Of a DNA stretch of 64,000 bases, positions 32,716 to 45,231 are shown piece by piece. A program made the position numbers and the translations under genes. Numbering within the stretch: position 1 is the first letter of the stretch; each line of letters opens with the position of its first letter. The stretch comes from Heterohyrax brucei (lineage: Eukaryota > Chordata > Mammalia > Hyracoidea > Procaviidae), in the NCBI GenBank assembly GCA_028571685.1, contig CM053143.1, positions 50,213,208-50,277,207 on the forward strand. The letters are read 5' to 3'. The notes beneath the pieces are model-generated. The model was given only the letters and a program-made list of their open reading frames with translations. It was not told where the DNA came from and searched no databases.

Positions 32716-34300
32716 GATTAGCCATTTCTATCCGGAGTTATAAAGTACTTAAACAACAGCAACAACAATAGAAAATTGGAGATGTACCTTCCGGACACTT
32801 GTTTCCTTTTTCACTTTCATTCATGTACTTCTCCTTTTTAGAGCAGTTCTAGATGCCTGTTGTCACCATGGACATCACTCCTCACCTGTGCTGGCACTAC
32901 TCAGTTTCTCTCAGAGTAAGTTAGCTATGATTTTATCAAAGCCCAAGACAGGTTTTGGTAGATGCAGCAGGTAATTTTTTTCCTGTTCTGTTTCTTTTTC
33001 TGAATTCTTATTTTTCATCTTGCACTCAATCCTGCTTAAGGTGTAATGGAATTAAAAAGCACATAAAGAAGGAAAAAACAATGTGACTTTTAAAGCCCCA
33101 AGAGATTTCATAAGCAAAATGAAGAAAGATTCAGACATCATACTTCGTCAATGTTCCAGGCAGATAAGAAGGGACAAGCACCTCACCAAAGAGCACAGTT
33201 GCCATAGAAGCTTTTCTACAGCAGCACACATTCTGACCTTACTTCAAGAGCTCGCATTACTTAACCCGTTCGTTCGTGAGTAATACGCTTACCAGAGGGG
33301 ACAAGAGCAAAAAGAAAAGAAGCCATAAAGATTCAGAGAGAATGAGGTACAGAAATTCATAGGAAAAAGAAACAGAGAGTTTTTTGTTTTTTTAACCTTC
33401 TAAAGAACTAGAGATGTGACAGAGAGGATGGGGTTGGGAATGGGGGACAGAAAGTGAAATAAAAAAGCTGCATATGCAAGGAGAAATATGAGAATAAATG
33501 CAGTGTTTAGTAGATGGGGATAAACACAGCTCTAAACTGAAAAAAGCAATCAAAGGGGAATTTTTTTTTTTTTTTGGTCAGAGAACATATGGGAAAATAA
33601 CTAGAAGCAGCTGAAAGGGATGAACCTGGGTAGAAGAATAAAGCTTCAATTCACAACAACGTTTGAGACTGTAGAAAGAGGTTTTCTTACTTTTCAAGAT
33701 TCTCATCTTCTCTGAAATGTAGTCATAGAGATGCAAAAATCTCTTTGGTATTTCATCCCCAAACCCTACTTCCTTTTTTTTGGCTGACATTTGCTTTTAT
33801 TTAGGTAGCCTACAATTCACTCTTAAGAAGATACTTGCCAAATCTAATTTCAAATGTTTGTAACAGTTTTGCTGCTCTTGAGATAGGATGGTAGGGTCTG
33901 TCTCACTTGGTCACACAGCATTAGGCCAACCCTGAATAGCCCAAAGCAGTGTGCATGTTGACACTTATCTCACCAGGTTGGAGCTAAGGGTTCATGTTAC
34001 TTTGCCATGTGACCCAGTTGGCTTTGCTTTCTTCCATGGCAGCAGACTGAATCTCTAGCTCCAGCCAGCTGTCACAAAGCTGCCAATGATCAAAAGGAGG
34101 TCTGGGTTTTTGTGAAGCCTAAAAACCCATGCACACCTTAGCTAGAGAGGGTCTGTGGGTTCCACCAGAATTAGAACCCAGTGTCCTATGTCAAAATACA
34201 TTTTCTCTGTGGAGTTTAAATGTGGAGACTCTGAACATGACTATATTGATCTTGGCAAACAGCTTCCAATTACTAGGAGACTGATATGTGAGCAACTGTT
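32716..34300. other. No recognisable element or gene
   Basis: Small chance frames only (for example 33083-33283 and 33578-33790). There is a T run at 33560-33576. Confidence 0.45.
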
Positions 34301-34307
34301 TTGTGTC

Positions 34308-34470
34308 TAGAAACCTTCCTAGTGTAAGGGTTAAGAGCTACAGCTGCTAACCAAAAGGTTGGCAGTTCGAGTCCACCAGGCATTCCTTGGAAAGCCTGTA
34401 GGACAGTACTGCTCTGTCCTATAGCGTTACTGTGAGTCTGAATCTATTTGACAGCAGCGGGTTTGGCTAT
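34308..34470 (+). mobile_element. AfroSINE
   Basis: GGTTAAGAGCTACAGCTGCT and GGCAGTTCGAGTCCACCAGG are very close to the family consensus. GTTTTGTGT precedes and follows it. Confidence 0.9.
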
Positions 34471-34602
34471 TTTAGTTTTGTGTAGGGGGTTGGTTTCTTC
34501 TTTGACACCCCTTCTTCTTTCTTGCCTCTGTTAGATCAATAAAGTTTTCCATTTATTTTTTCTGCCTTACACCACACCTCTATACATTCATATAATAACA
34601 GA

Positions 34603-34637
34603 CACATACACACACACACACACACACATGCACACGA
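34603..34637 (+). repeat. (CA)n microsatellite
   Basis: AC dinucleotide run with one TG interruption. Confidence 0.95.
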
Positions 34638-34676
34638 AGGTTTAGAAGCTATGGTGTGTTATTTATTTATTTATTA

Positions 34677-35185
34677 GTGTTAAAAAGCAAAGATGTCACT
34701 TTGAGGACTAAGGTGTGTCAAACCCAAGCCATAGCATTCTCAGTCACTTCACATGCATACAAACCTGAGCAATGAATAAGAGAGATCAAAGAAGAACTGA
34801 TGCCCATGAATGATGGTATTGGCAAAGACTATTGACTACCATAAGAATAGACAGCTCTGGACTGCCAGAGGACTGAACAAATCTGTCTTGGAAGGAGTAT
34901 AGTCAGAATGCTCCCGACAAGCGAGTTTAGCAAGACTTCATCTCATGTACTTTGGACAGGTAATCAGGATAGACCAGTCCCTGGAAAAAGACATCATACT
35001 TGGTAAAGTGGTGGATCAGTGAAAAAAAAAGGGAATACCTTCAATGAGATGATCTGACACAGAGGCTGCAACAGTGGGCTCACACATAGCAAGAATTACG
35101 AGGATGGTGCCAGGCTGTTTTGTTTTGTTCTGTTGTGGATGGCGTTACTGTGAGTTGGAACTGACTTGATAGCTGCTAATAACGT
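34677..35185 (+). mobile_element. RTE 3' terminal segment, sense
   Basis: It runs from TGTTAAAAAGCAAAGATGTC to the RTE tail GTTACTGTGAGTTGGAACTG. It begins where the minus-strand RTE at 35212 ends, and may be that element's own 3' end turned round. Confidence 0.8.
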
Positions 35186-35682
35186 GAAGCTATTGAAAAG
35201 ATCAGGACATGGATCACGTGCACCTTGGTTATTAAAGTGACATCTTTGCATTTCGACATAGTAAGAAGGTCTTTTGCAGCTGATTTGCCTACAGCAATAT
35301 GTCATTTGATTTCTTGACTGGTGTTTCTATGGATGTTGATTGTGAATCTGAGTATAATGAAATCCTTTACAACTTCAATCTTTTCTCTGTTTATTGTGAT
35401 GCTGCTTATTGGTTCATTTCTGAGGATTTTTGTTTATGTTAAAGTATAATCCATACTGAAAACTGTAGTCTTTGACCTTCACCAGCAAGTGTTTCAAGTC
35501 CTCTTTACTTTCAGTGGGCAAGGTTGTGTTATTTGCGTAACAGGATATTAATGAGTCTTGCTCCAATTCTGATGCTGTGTTCTTTTTCATATAGTCCAGC
35601 TTCTTGAATTATTTGCTCAGCATACAGATTGAATAAGTATGGTGTTGAATTATCATCAGCAGGATTTTGTTTGCATATTGCT

Positions 35683-36169
35683 TTAGTCACCTAGTGCTAA
35701 TGTAACAGAAATATCACAAGTGGATGGATTTAACAGAGATTTATACTCTCATAGTTTAGGAGGCTAGAAGTCTGAATTCAGGGTGCCAGGATCAGAAACT
35801 TTGCTCTCTCTGACAGCTCTGGAGAAGGGTCCTTGTCATCAATTTTTCTCCTGGTCTAAGAGCTTTTCAGCTCTGAAAGACGCTTTATTCTCCTGGTTCT
35901 TGTTTCCTGGTGGTCCAGTGTCTCTGCTCAATTCTCTTTTAAATCTCAAAACGGTTTGATTTAAAACACAACCTAATCTTGTAGATTGAGTTCTGCCTCG
36001 TGAACATAATTGACTCTAATCCTGCCTCATTAACATCACAGAGGCAGGATTTACAACTCACTGCCAAAATCATACCAGATACAAAATGGTCCACAGTTAC
36101 ACAGTACTGATAATGGGGGCTCAGCCAAATTGATACAGGTTTTTAGAGGACACACTTCAGTTGATAACA
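35683..36169 (-). mobile_element. MaLR-like solo LTR fossil in RTE
   Basis: It begins TGCTTTAGTCACCTAGTGCT and ends CAGTTGATAACA. Full-length in layout for this LTR, with RTE on both sides. Non-coding. Confidence 0.8.
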
Positions 36170-36773
36170 CAAGTGATATCAGTGATACTGCTTGAAGATT
36201 TCCAGATTCCATTATTAGGTCACTTTTCTTTGGACTGAGCACATACATGGATCACTTCTAGTCACTTGACCAAATTTCTTGGCATAGATGAATAATGCTT
36301 TCAGCATTGTATTGGCTTTTTGAAGCATCCCAGTTGATCCTCTGTCAATCCCTCCTAGAGCTTTGTATTTTTTACCAAAGCCTTTAGTGCAGCTTGGCTT
36401 TCTTCCTTCAGTACCATCCATTCTTGATAATATACTACCTCCTGAAATAGTTGAATGTTGACCAAAACCTTTTGGTAGAGTGACTTTGTATATTCTCCTA
36501 TCTTTTGATGCTTCCTGTGTCATTCAATACTGTGTCCATAGAATCTTTTGATACTGCTACTTGAGGTTTGAATTTTTTTTCAGTTTTTTCAGCTTGAGAA
36601 ATGTCAAGTATGTTCTTCCCTTTTGGTTTTGTAACTCTGGGTCTTTGCACATTGCATTATAATTCTTTATTTTGTCTTCTTGGCCAGTCTTTGATATTTT
36701 CTATTGAGTCCTTTATGTCATCATTTCTTTGTTAGCTTTAGTTACTCCATGATCAAGAGTGAATTTCATGTCT

Positions 36774-37366
36774 GGAGCAAAAGAGAAGGAAGGAAACCAA
36801 GACTCAAAGAAGAAACTTGTCTACGGGACTAATAGCCAACATGAAACACCGCCTCTTCTAACCCAAGAAGAACTAGATGATGCCTGGTTACCACTACTGA
36901 CTGTTCTGAGCAGGCACACAACAGAAAGTCCTGGATAGAATGGGGAAAAATATAGAAAAAAATTCAAATTTCTAGGAAAGGCCAAACCTACTAGACTAGA
37001 GAAACTTATAAGACTAGTGCCCTAAGATAGCCTTTGAACTTGGAACTGAAAGTATTTCCAGAGTTCACCTTTCAGTCAAATAATAGACTAGCATACAGTA
37101 TCAGGGGATAATATGCTCCCTTATCAAACAATCAGCTATATGAGACCAAAAAGGTCAACATTTACCCAAAATCAAAGATGGGAAGGAAAGTGAAGCTACA
37201 TCGATAGAAACAGAACAAATAAAATGGAAATAATGAGAATATTGACACATTTTGAAAATTCTGACCAATCTCACAGAACAATGTACATAAAAATTGTTAG
37301 ATGAGAACTTAAATTTTCTGTGTGAACTTTCACTTACAGTAAAAAATTTAAAAAAAGAAAACAGCA
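36774..37366 (+). mobile_element. L1 3' UTR insertion in RTE
   Basis: Sense afrotherian L1 3' UTR: TTGTCTACGGGACTAATAGC, AACATGAAACACCGCCTCTT, then the ATGAGAACTTAAATTTTCT block and an A-rich end. It interrupts the RTE. The flanking RTE sequences show a diverged overlap compatible with an old target duplication. Confidence 0.75.
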
Positions 37367-38589
37367 AGTTGGAGAGTCACTTTTGATGTTTGTTTTTACC
37401 TTTTCTTTCTTTTCAATGACTTTTTGCTTTCTTCATGTATATCTTTGATGTCATCCCACAACTCATCTGGTCTTCAGTCATTAGTGTTCAGTATATCAGA
37501 TTTGTTTTTGAGATGATTTCTAAATTCATGTGTGATATGTTTAAGATCATACTTTTATCTTGTTTTGATTTTGTTCACCTTCAATGTAAACTTGCATACG
37601 GGCAACTGGTGACCTGTTCTGCAGTTGACCTCCAGCCTTTCTTTGACTGACGATATTTAGCTTCTCCATTGTTCCTTTCCACATATGTAATCAATTTGAT
37701 TTCTATGTATTTCATCTGGTGAGGTCCACATGCATAGTCATCATTTATGTTGTTAAAAGAGGTGATTCAGATGAGTAGGTTATTGGTCTTTCAGCATTCT
37801 ATTGCATAATCTCCAGCATCATTTTTATCCCTAAGGCCATATTTTCAAAACACCAATACTACAGTCTTTGTTTCCAACTTTCCCATGCCAATCACCAGCA
37901 ATTATCAATGCATCTAGGTGGCATGTCTGATCAATTTCAGATCGCAGAATTTGGTAATTTCTTCATCTTTGGCATTTGTGGGTTGGTGTATACATTTTTA
38001 ATAGTAGTCGTATTAACTAGTTACTCTTGTAGTCATATGGATACTACCCAACATTGATAGCATTGTTCTTTAGGATAGATCTCAAATGCTTTTATGGACA
38101 ATGAGTGCAATGACATTCCTTATCAATTAGTAGTTCCTGGCATAGCAGACCACATGATTGGTTCACTAGTGCTTCAGATATCTGTCTTGAAGCATTCCAT
38201 TTCATTTCTTATTATTTCCAATTTTTCATTTTAAGTCATATTACATAAACAGATGATGGTCCTGAAAGCTTTACTATATATCCTCATGAATAAGGTCAAC
38301 TTTACTTTGAGTAGGCAGCTCTTCCCCAGAGGTATTTTGAGTGGTATTTCCAACCTGTGAGGCTCATCTTCCAGCACTGTATTAACTTGTGTTCTGCTGC
38401 AATCCATAAGGTTTTCACTGGTTAATTTTTTCCAAAATAGGTAACTAATCCCTTCTTCTTAGTCTGTGTTAATCTGAAAGCCCCACTGGAATCTGTCCAG
38501 TAGGGGTGACCGTGCTGGTATTTAAAATATCAGTGGCATAGCGTGCATCATTACATCTGTCTGTCAGTCGGCTGCACTGTGGTGGTCTG

Positions 38590-38930
38590 TGTACTTCATC
38601 AGAAATATTGCATATAAACACCAGGAGGCACGTTTTGTTGATTCTTGTGACATTAGCAGACATTGAAGTCATTGCCTAGAGTCAGAAGCTAACTAGGGAA
38701 TTCAAAATAGTGACTTTTCCTCCCTTGCTTCTTTGGTTGTTAGTTGAAATACTTTCTTAGAGGAAACATCTGATTTTAAGTTATACTAAGGTACAGATTC
38801 TATAGGAAAGCCAAGCTAAATTCTTTATTCTATTTATCATATTTTAAAATAAGCTGGTTCCCTAGCATTCATTAAAGGTGACTGATCAGGTTGTGTTGCT
38901 GTTGTTCTTTGAAAGGGGGATATCTCTGCT
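38590..38930. other. Spacer between two RTE copies
   Basis: AT-rich, with nothing recognised. Confidence 0.45.
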
Positions 38931-38934
38931 TGTT

Positions 38935-41900
38935 GTTGTAGTTAGATGCTGTGGAGTCAGTTCCAGCTCACAGTGACCCTATGTACAACAGAATGAGACT
39001 GCCAGGGCCTGAGCTATGCCCACAATATTTTTATGCTTAAGCCCATTGTTGGAGCCGCTGTGTCAATCCATCTATCTCACTGAGGGTCTTCCTCTTTTTC
39101 ACTGACCCTCTGCTTTACCAAGCATGATGCCCTTGTCCAGGAAGTGATCCCTCCTGGCACCAAAGTATGTGAGATGTAGTCTCCCCATCCCTGCTTCCAA
39201 GGAGCACTCTGGTTGTACTTACTTCAGAACAGATTTGTTTGCTCTTTACGCAGTCTGTAGTACATCCAACATTCTTCACTAATACCACAATTCAAAGGTG
39301 TCAATTCTCCTGTCTTCCTTACTCATTAATTGTCCAGCTTTTGCACATATATGATGAGATTAAAAATATCACAGCTTGGGTTAGGAACACCTTAGTCTTA
39401 AAGTGGTTACTTTTCAACACTTAAAGATGTCTTTTGCAGTAGATTTTCCCAGTAATACATCTTTTGATTTTTTGACTGCTGCTTCCGTGAGCATTGATTG
39501 TGGAACCAGGTAAAATGAAATCCTTGGTAATCTCCATGTTTTCTCCATTTATCATGATACAGCTTAGTGGCCTCGGTTTGAGGATTTTTGTTTTCTTGTT
39601 GTTGAGGTGCAAACTATACTGAAGGCTGTGGTCTTTGATCTTCATCAGTTAGTGTTTCAAATCCTTTTCACTTCAGGAAGCCAGGTTGTGTCGTCTACAT
39701 AATGCAGGTCATTAATGACTCTTCCTCCAATCCTGATGCCTACTTCTTCTTCAGATAGTCCAGCTTCGTGGATCATTCTCTTGGCGTGCAGATTGAAAAG
39801 GTATAGTGAAAGATATGACCCTGACACATACCTTTCTTGACTTAAACCTTGCACTGTCCTCTTGTTTTGTTTAAATGACGGCCTCTTGATCCACATTCAG
39901 ATCCCTCAGAAGCACATTTAAATGTTCTGAAATTCCCATTCTGCACAATATTATACATAACTTTTTACAACCCACACAGCTGAATGCCTTTGCATAGTCA
40001 ATAAAACATAGGTAAACATCTTTCTGGTATGCTCTGTTTTCAGCCAAGATACATCTGACATCAGAAATATCTCTGGTTCCAAATCTTCTTCTGAATCCAG
40101 CTCGAATTTTTGACAGTTCCCCATCAATATATTGTTGCATTCACTTTTGAATGATCTTTAGCCAAATTTTACTTGCATATGATATTACTGATACTGTTTG
40201 ATAATTTCTGCATTAGGTTGAATCACCTTTCTTTGGAATACATGTAAATATGGATCTTTTCCAGCCTGTTGGCTGGGTAACCGTCTTCCAAATTTCTTTG
40301 CATAGATGAGTGAGCACTTGCAGTGCTGTATTCATTTGTTGAAACATCTCAATTGATATTCCATCAATTCCTGGAGCCCTGTTTTTTGCCAATGTCTTCA
40401 ATATAGCTTTGACATCTTCCTTTACTACATCAGTTCTTGATCATATGCTGTGCCTTGAAATGGTTGAACATCAAACAATTCCTTTGGATGTAATGAATCT
40501 GTACATTCTTTCCATCTCCTTTTAATGTTTCCTGAGTTATTTGATGTTCTCCCTGTAGAATCCTTCACTGTTGCAACTCAAGGCTTGAATTTTTTCTTCA
40601 GTTCTTTCAGCTTGAGAAATGCAGAGCATGTTCTTCCCTTTTGATTTTCTGTCTCCAGCTCTTTGTGCATACTTTTTCTTCTCAAGCCATCTTTTGAAAC
40701 CTTCTGTCCAGGTCTTTTACTGCATCATTTCTTCCTTTTGTTAGCTATTTGATGTTCAAGAACTAGTTTTAGAGTCTCTTATGACATCCAATGTGGTCTT
40801 TTTTTCCATTCCTGTCTTTGTAATGACCTCTTGCTTTCTTCACGTACAATGTCCTTGATGTCATTCTACAACTTGTCTGGCCTTCAGTCATTAGTGTTTA
40901 AAGCACCATATCTATCCTTGAGATGGTCTCTAAACTCATATGTTCAAGGTTGTACTTTGGCCCTTGTCAACTTCTTCTAATTTTCTTCAGTTTCAGTTTG
41001 AACTTATATATGAGCAATTGATGATCTGTGCCACAGTCAGCAGCTGGTCTTGTTCCCTCTGCTGTTACTGAGTTTTTCCATTGTCTGTTCCCACAGACAT
41101 CATCGATCTGATGCCTGTGTATTCCATTTGACTAGGTCTATACATATAGTCACCATTTATGTTGGTGAAAAATGGTATTTGCTATGAAGTCATTTAATTT
41201 TATCATGTAGTCTCCAACATTATTTCTATTACTAAAGTCGTGTTTTCCAACTACTGATCCTTCTTCTTTGTTGCCAACTTTTGCATTCCAATCACCAGTA
41301 AGTACCAGTGCATCCTCATTGCATGTTCAACCAATTTCAGACTTCAGTAGCTAGTAAAAATCTTCAATTTCTTCATCTTTGGCTTTAGTGGTAGTGCATA
41401 AATTTGAATAATAGTCGTATGAACTGACCTTCCTTGTAAGCATATAAATATTTTCCCGTCACTGACAGCATTGTATTTCAGCACCGATCTTTAATGTTCT
41501 TTCTGATAATGAATGTAATGCTATCCCTTTTCAAGTTGTCATTTCCAGCATAGTAGCCCGTATGATAGTCTCATTCAGAATGGCCAATACCAATCCATTT
41601 CAGCCTACTGATGCTCAGGATATCAATATTTATGGGTTCCATTTTATTTTTGATGATTTCCAGATTTCCTAGATTTATACTTCATGCATGCCACATTCTA
41701 ATTATTAACAGATGTTTGCAGCTATTTCTTCTCACTTTGAGTCATGCCACATCAGCATGAATGCTTGACTCCGTCCATGTCATTTAGGATGACTCTACTT
41801 TGAGGAGGTAGCTCTTCCTCAGTCGTCATTTGAGTGGGCTCATTTTCCACCAGCACGTATACTTGACAATATTCTGCTTCTATTCATAAAGTTTTCGCTG

Positions 41901-42065
41901 GCTAATTATTTCCAGAAGTAGACTGTCAGGTCCTTTTTCCTAGTCTGTCTTAGTCTGGAAGATCAGCTGGAACCTGTCCACCATGGGTAACCATGTTGGT
42001 GTCTGATTACTGGTGATACAGCTTCTAGCATCACAGTCACATGTAGGCTCCCACAGTATGACAAA
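38935..42065 (-). mobile_element. Near full-length RTE LINE, antisense
   Basis: About 3.1 kb, from the 3' tail (GTTGTTGTAGTTAGATGCTG at the left) to the 5' UTR (CTCCCACAGTATGACAAA at 42048-42065). This is close to the expected RTE length. Order on the minus strand: 5' UTR, endonuclease (about 41700-41000), linker, reverse transcriptase (about 40440-39650), C-terminal part, 3' UTR. It lacks large deletions but has several frameshifts and stops. It is the best preserved RTE in the window. Confidence 0.9.
39421..40440 (-). pseudogene. RTE reverse transcriptase, broken frames
   Basis: In order, the minus strand encodes NRAPGIDGISIEMFQQMN (RT block 1), then KIRAGFRRRFGTRDISD and YLCFIDYAKAFSCV (block with the first catalytic Asp), then GGRVINDLHYVDDTTW (the catalytic two-Asp block) and further C-terminal text. 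The active-site word is YVDDT, where RTE elements usually have YADDT. The four open pieces lie in different frames, so no intact enzyme is made. Confidence 0.85.
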
Positions 42066-42317
42066 ATGAGAAACAAGTGCAGGATCTCTTTGCAGGCTAG
42101 TGAATTTATACATGAATTGTATACAAGTAGATAAAATGATTGTAGTTTAAGCTACAAGTTTTAAGGGTGGTCTGCCACACAGCAATACAGAACTTCAAAT
42201 GCCCTCTTTTATTTACAGAGAAAGCTTTTTCTGTTGGATCCCTGAACTGGTATTCCAGCGTCCATGGGCTGGTGGCATTGTCATTTGTTTTAGAAACCAC
42301 TGCTCCTTCTGTACCTA

Positions 42318-42462
42318 TCTGCATGTAGTAGGGTGCCTGACTAATCTAACAGTTCAAATCCGGCAGGCGCTCCTTGGATACTCTATAGGGCAGTTCTACT
42401 CTGGCCTCTAGGATCGCCATGAGTCAGACCCGGCTCGACGGCACCGGGTAGCTTTGGGTTTT
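42318..42462 (+). mobile_element. AfroSINE, 5' part eroded
   Basis: CTAACAGTTCAAATCCGGCA, GCTCCTTGGATACTCTATAG, CCCGGCTCGACGGCACCGGG. Confidence 0.85.
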
Positions 42463-43260
42463 ATTGCAACATCATAAGATTGTAGTAACAGAGGAAAGAC
42501 ACTTAAACACGAAAAATACCGAAATTTAAAGAGGGAAAAAAAGATCTGACAGGCTGCTTGTCTCCCTCACAATGACAGTTTCTTTGGTCACATTGCTCGT
42601 GTTATGGTTTGGGAAGCAGGGTGGCTGAGGTTTGGGTCAGTGAGTATATTCAGGATTAATTCTTGGAAATCCTCCATCCAATAGTATCTCGCTAAACCCC
42701 AAGTCTGGTAATTTATACACATACTTACATACAAACACAAAGACACTTTCTTGCTCTGGTTCTTTAGCAAAGAGAGGGCAGCTTATAGCTGAAGAGAAAG
42801 CTCGCATTACAGAGACTTCATTACTTTTACAAAATATGCACCAAAGGACATTTACTAGTGTACAGAGAGCTATTACCATAAATAATTAAAACTAAACTAT
42901 TCTTCTCTAAATAAATGTATGAAGTACATTGGGTGATTCAGTGCACTAAGCTTTCTCAACATGCTGCTTTGTACATTTACAATGCAAGGACCCATCCAGG
43001 CCATTAAAATCATATTCCTGGTTCTTCCATAGAGATTTTATGAAGTAGATTTGGCTACAGCACAAGAACTTCAGATGCTAAATTCCTTCTATTTTTTTCC
43101 TAGTGCAAAAAATAATTATTTACAAGAAAATGAAAATGTTTATAGACACTTTCCCTATAGAGAATCCTTGCAGAGGGACTCGTGGCAATATTTTACACAA
43201 ATATTTTGACACACAGTTTAAGAAACTTGCGCATCAGCAGGAAGGGGCAGTAATACTGGA
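42463..43260. other. No recognisable element or gene
   Basis: An 80-codon minus-strand frame (42637-42879) shows no recognisable domain. I take it as chance. Confidence 0.45.
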
Positions 43261-43264
43261 TGAA

Positions 43265-43395
43265 TGCAAGCAGGGAACATGGGTAGAAAAGGGGAGAGTG
43301 TTAACACATTATGGGGCTAACAATCAATCTTACAAAATGGTCTGTGTATTAACTGTTCATTGAAAAACTCTGTAAACTTTCATCTAAATCGCATG
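43265..43395 (+). mobile_element. L1 3' end, sense fragment
   Basis: GGGAGAGTGTTAACACATTA, then TATTAACTGTTCATTGAAAA and GTAAACTTTCATCTAAA match the last part of the afrotherian L1 3' UTR. Confidence 0.6.
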
Positions 43396-43399
43396 CATA

Positions 43400-43940
43400 C
43401 ATGTACACACACAAAGGATGAGCATCAAACATCATGCTATTTCTCAAGCATCACCATCCACCATGGAAGCCATTGTGATTTACGTTAAGGAGTTTCCTTC
43501 TGGAGTCTTCTCTACTGAAGAATGTACAATGAACAGCCACCAGAATGACAAGAATTATCATTTATGCCCTTTACCCAATACATTTTCCCATATTTCACTC
43601 AAAACACTCAATCTGATGACTAATAGTTAGTATACTTGCTTCCACATCAGTTTTGGAGGAAAAACGAAGTTGACTGGAGAAGGAAGAGCTGCTCTAGGTT
43701 AAGTTTCTACAGTCAGGATCTGCCTTATTTGATCACTCCACTTTCAGGTTCACCCTGACTTGGTTGCCTTGAAGTGAGTAAATTTTTGGAATCTTAGCAA
43801 CCTTGAAGTCTTCTACAGCTGATCTTAACAGATTCAGTTCTTAGCCTAGCCTAGATTTGCATTCCTAGGGACTCTTCATACAAAATTTGGTCTCTCCCTC
43901 CTTCAACTCTCTTCAGCCTTTAAACTCAGAATAGATCTCT
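43400..43940. other. No recognisable element or gene
   Basis: Single-copy-looking sequence with short chance frames. Confidence 0.4.
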
Positions 43941-43950
43941 TGAAGAACTT

Positions 43951-44118
43951 AAAAAACAAAAAGCCCATTGCCATCAAGTCAATTCTGACTTATAGTGACC
44001 CTAGAAGACAGAGTACAACTGCCCCATAGGGTTTCTAAGAAGCACTTGATGGGTTTGAATTGCCAATCTATTGGTTAGCAGCCATAGCTCTTAACCTCTA
44101 TCCCATCAGGGTTTTTGC
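43951..44118 (-). mobile_element. AfroSINE with target duplication
   Basis: Flanked by the exact 10-bp TGAAGAACTT (43941-43950 and 44119-44128). Antisense body CATCAAGTCAATTCTGACTT and TTGGTTAGCAGCCATAGC. Confidence 0.9.
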
Positions 44119-44231
44119 TGAAGAACTTGAACTCTATAAATTGAGCCAATACCACCCAAAGGTTGGCATATACCCAAGTGGTCTCCAACTCAAAAAGATT
44201 CATGAGACTGCCAGATTTAGAAACTCATGTC

Positions 44232-45231
44232 GGGGGCAGAGTCAAGATGGCGGACTAAGCCCACGTCTCCTTATATCCCTCTGGAAACCAAGACCTGAAC
44301 TGACAATCAAACAGAGCCTCTGATCACCTAATCAGCCTCAGGACATGGCACAGAGCTGTTAATTGGGACTTCATACCACTCAGCGAAAAACCTCCTCTCT
44401 TCCGCTGACTCCCGCTCCTGGCTAGCCCCTGCTCTCACGGACGGAAGGTAAACGCACCAGTTTGACTTTTTTTTTCCTCTGTCTCGGCTGGCGGGCGGAG
44501 CTGGGCCTTGCCTGGTGGCTGAACTCAGACGCGCTGCTGGGGGGATAGGCGGGCGAAATTCCCATATTCTGAGAGCCAGGCTCGGGACTCTGTTAATCTA
44601 GACACTTTGAGCTTTTCATTTTGTAGCTGCCTTGGTGGGGTTTGTGCAGAGCTCTGCGGTCAGGGTGCGGGATGCCGTGTTGGTACCGAGATTTTAGCGG
44701 GACCTCGTTCTTAGCCTGGGAGCCAGTACCTGCAAACGAGACAGCGCTTCTCCGTCAGAAAAGTGGTGATTTTGCACAGTGCTGCCTATGTTGGGGGCCC
44801 TGCAACAGAAGCAGAGGAATCGCTGCCTCTCGGCACCTTTAGTCCCTCTGTCTGCTGCCTGTGTGGAAGACGCCATCTTGGGTACGGTGGCCGCAGCTGG
44901 ACCTAATTCTTAGCTTGGGAGCCCAAGCCTGCCCACAGGAGAGCGCTTTCCTATCACAAAACCAGTACTCGACGCAGTGTTGGCTAAGGCTAGACCCTGT
45001 CAGCAGAGGCCAACAGGGCAGTAGCATTGCTGTATTCTGAACTAGTTTGTTATCATCTGGGGTTGGATATAGTGGCGCTTACTTTGTCAGATGAGAGGAG
45101 GGACCTCTACACCTGAAAACTTAACTGACTTGTGAACTGGTCAGATACCTATTGCTTTACATTTGAAGATAGCCTAGAGAAACATTTGCAATCCATCCTC
45201 ATAGTACCTCTTCCAGCCTCTATATACTCAC
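44232..45231 (+). promoter_or_regulatory. L1 5' UTR / internal promoter with repeated block
   Basis: CAAGATGGCGG at 44243-44253 is a YY1-type site, which in human L1 sets the transcription start. The UTR is GC-rich and CpG-containing. A block of about 199 bp occurs twice: ACCTCGTTCTTAGCCTGGGA near 44703 aligns with ACCTAATTCTTAGCTTGGGA near 44901, and AGCGCTTCTCC aligns with AGCGCTTTCCT. The second unit also has GCCATCTTG, a YY1-type core on the other strand. This recalls the monomers of mouse L1 promoters, though it is highly diverged. Confidence 0.75.

Larger units (their letters stand above)
35212..38585 (-). mobile_element. Long RTE LINE, antisense, with two insertions
   Basis: Antisense RTE from the late ORF to the 5' UTR, interrupted by a MaLR LTR (35683-36169) and an L1 3' end (36774-37366). 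Recognisable are the RT part (minus strand about 36215-36523) and the endonuclease part (about 37700-38200, where TTTTTAATAGTAGTCGTATT is antisense to the RTE EN block). The 5' end is near 38585 (CTGCACTGTGGTGG). Internal deletions and many stops show it is dead. Confidence 0.8.

Noticed and set aside
34308-34470. tRNA-like A and B boxes in well-preserved AfroSINEs
   Set aside because: They are SINE polymerase III promoters. No cloverleaf with an acceptor stem and anticodon loop can be drawn, so no tRNA gene is called.
42637-42879. 80-codon minus-strand frame with a hydrophobic start
   Set aside because: No homology recognised, no conserved pattern and no supporting gene structure.
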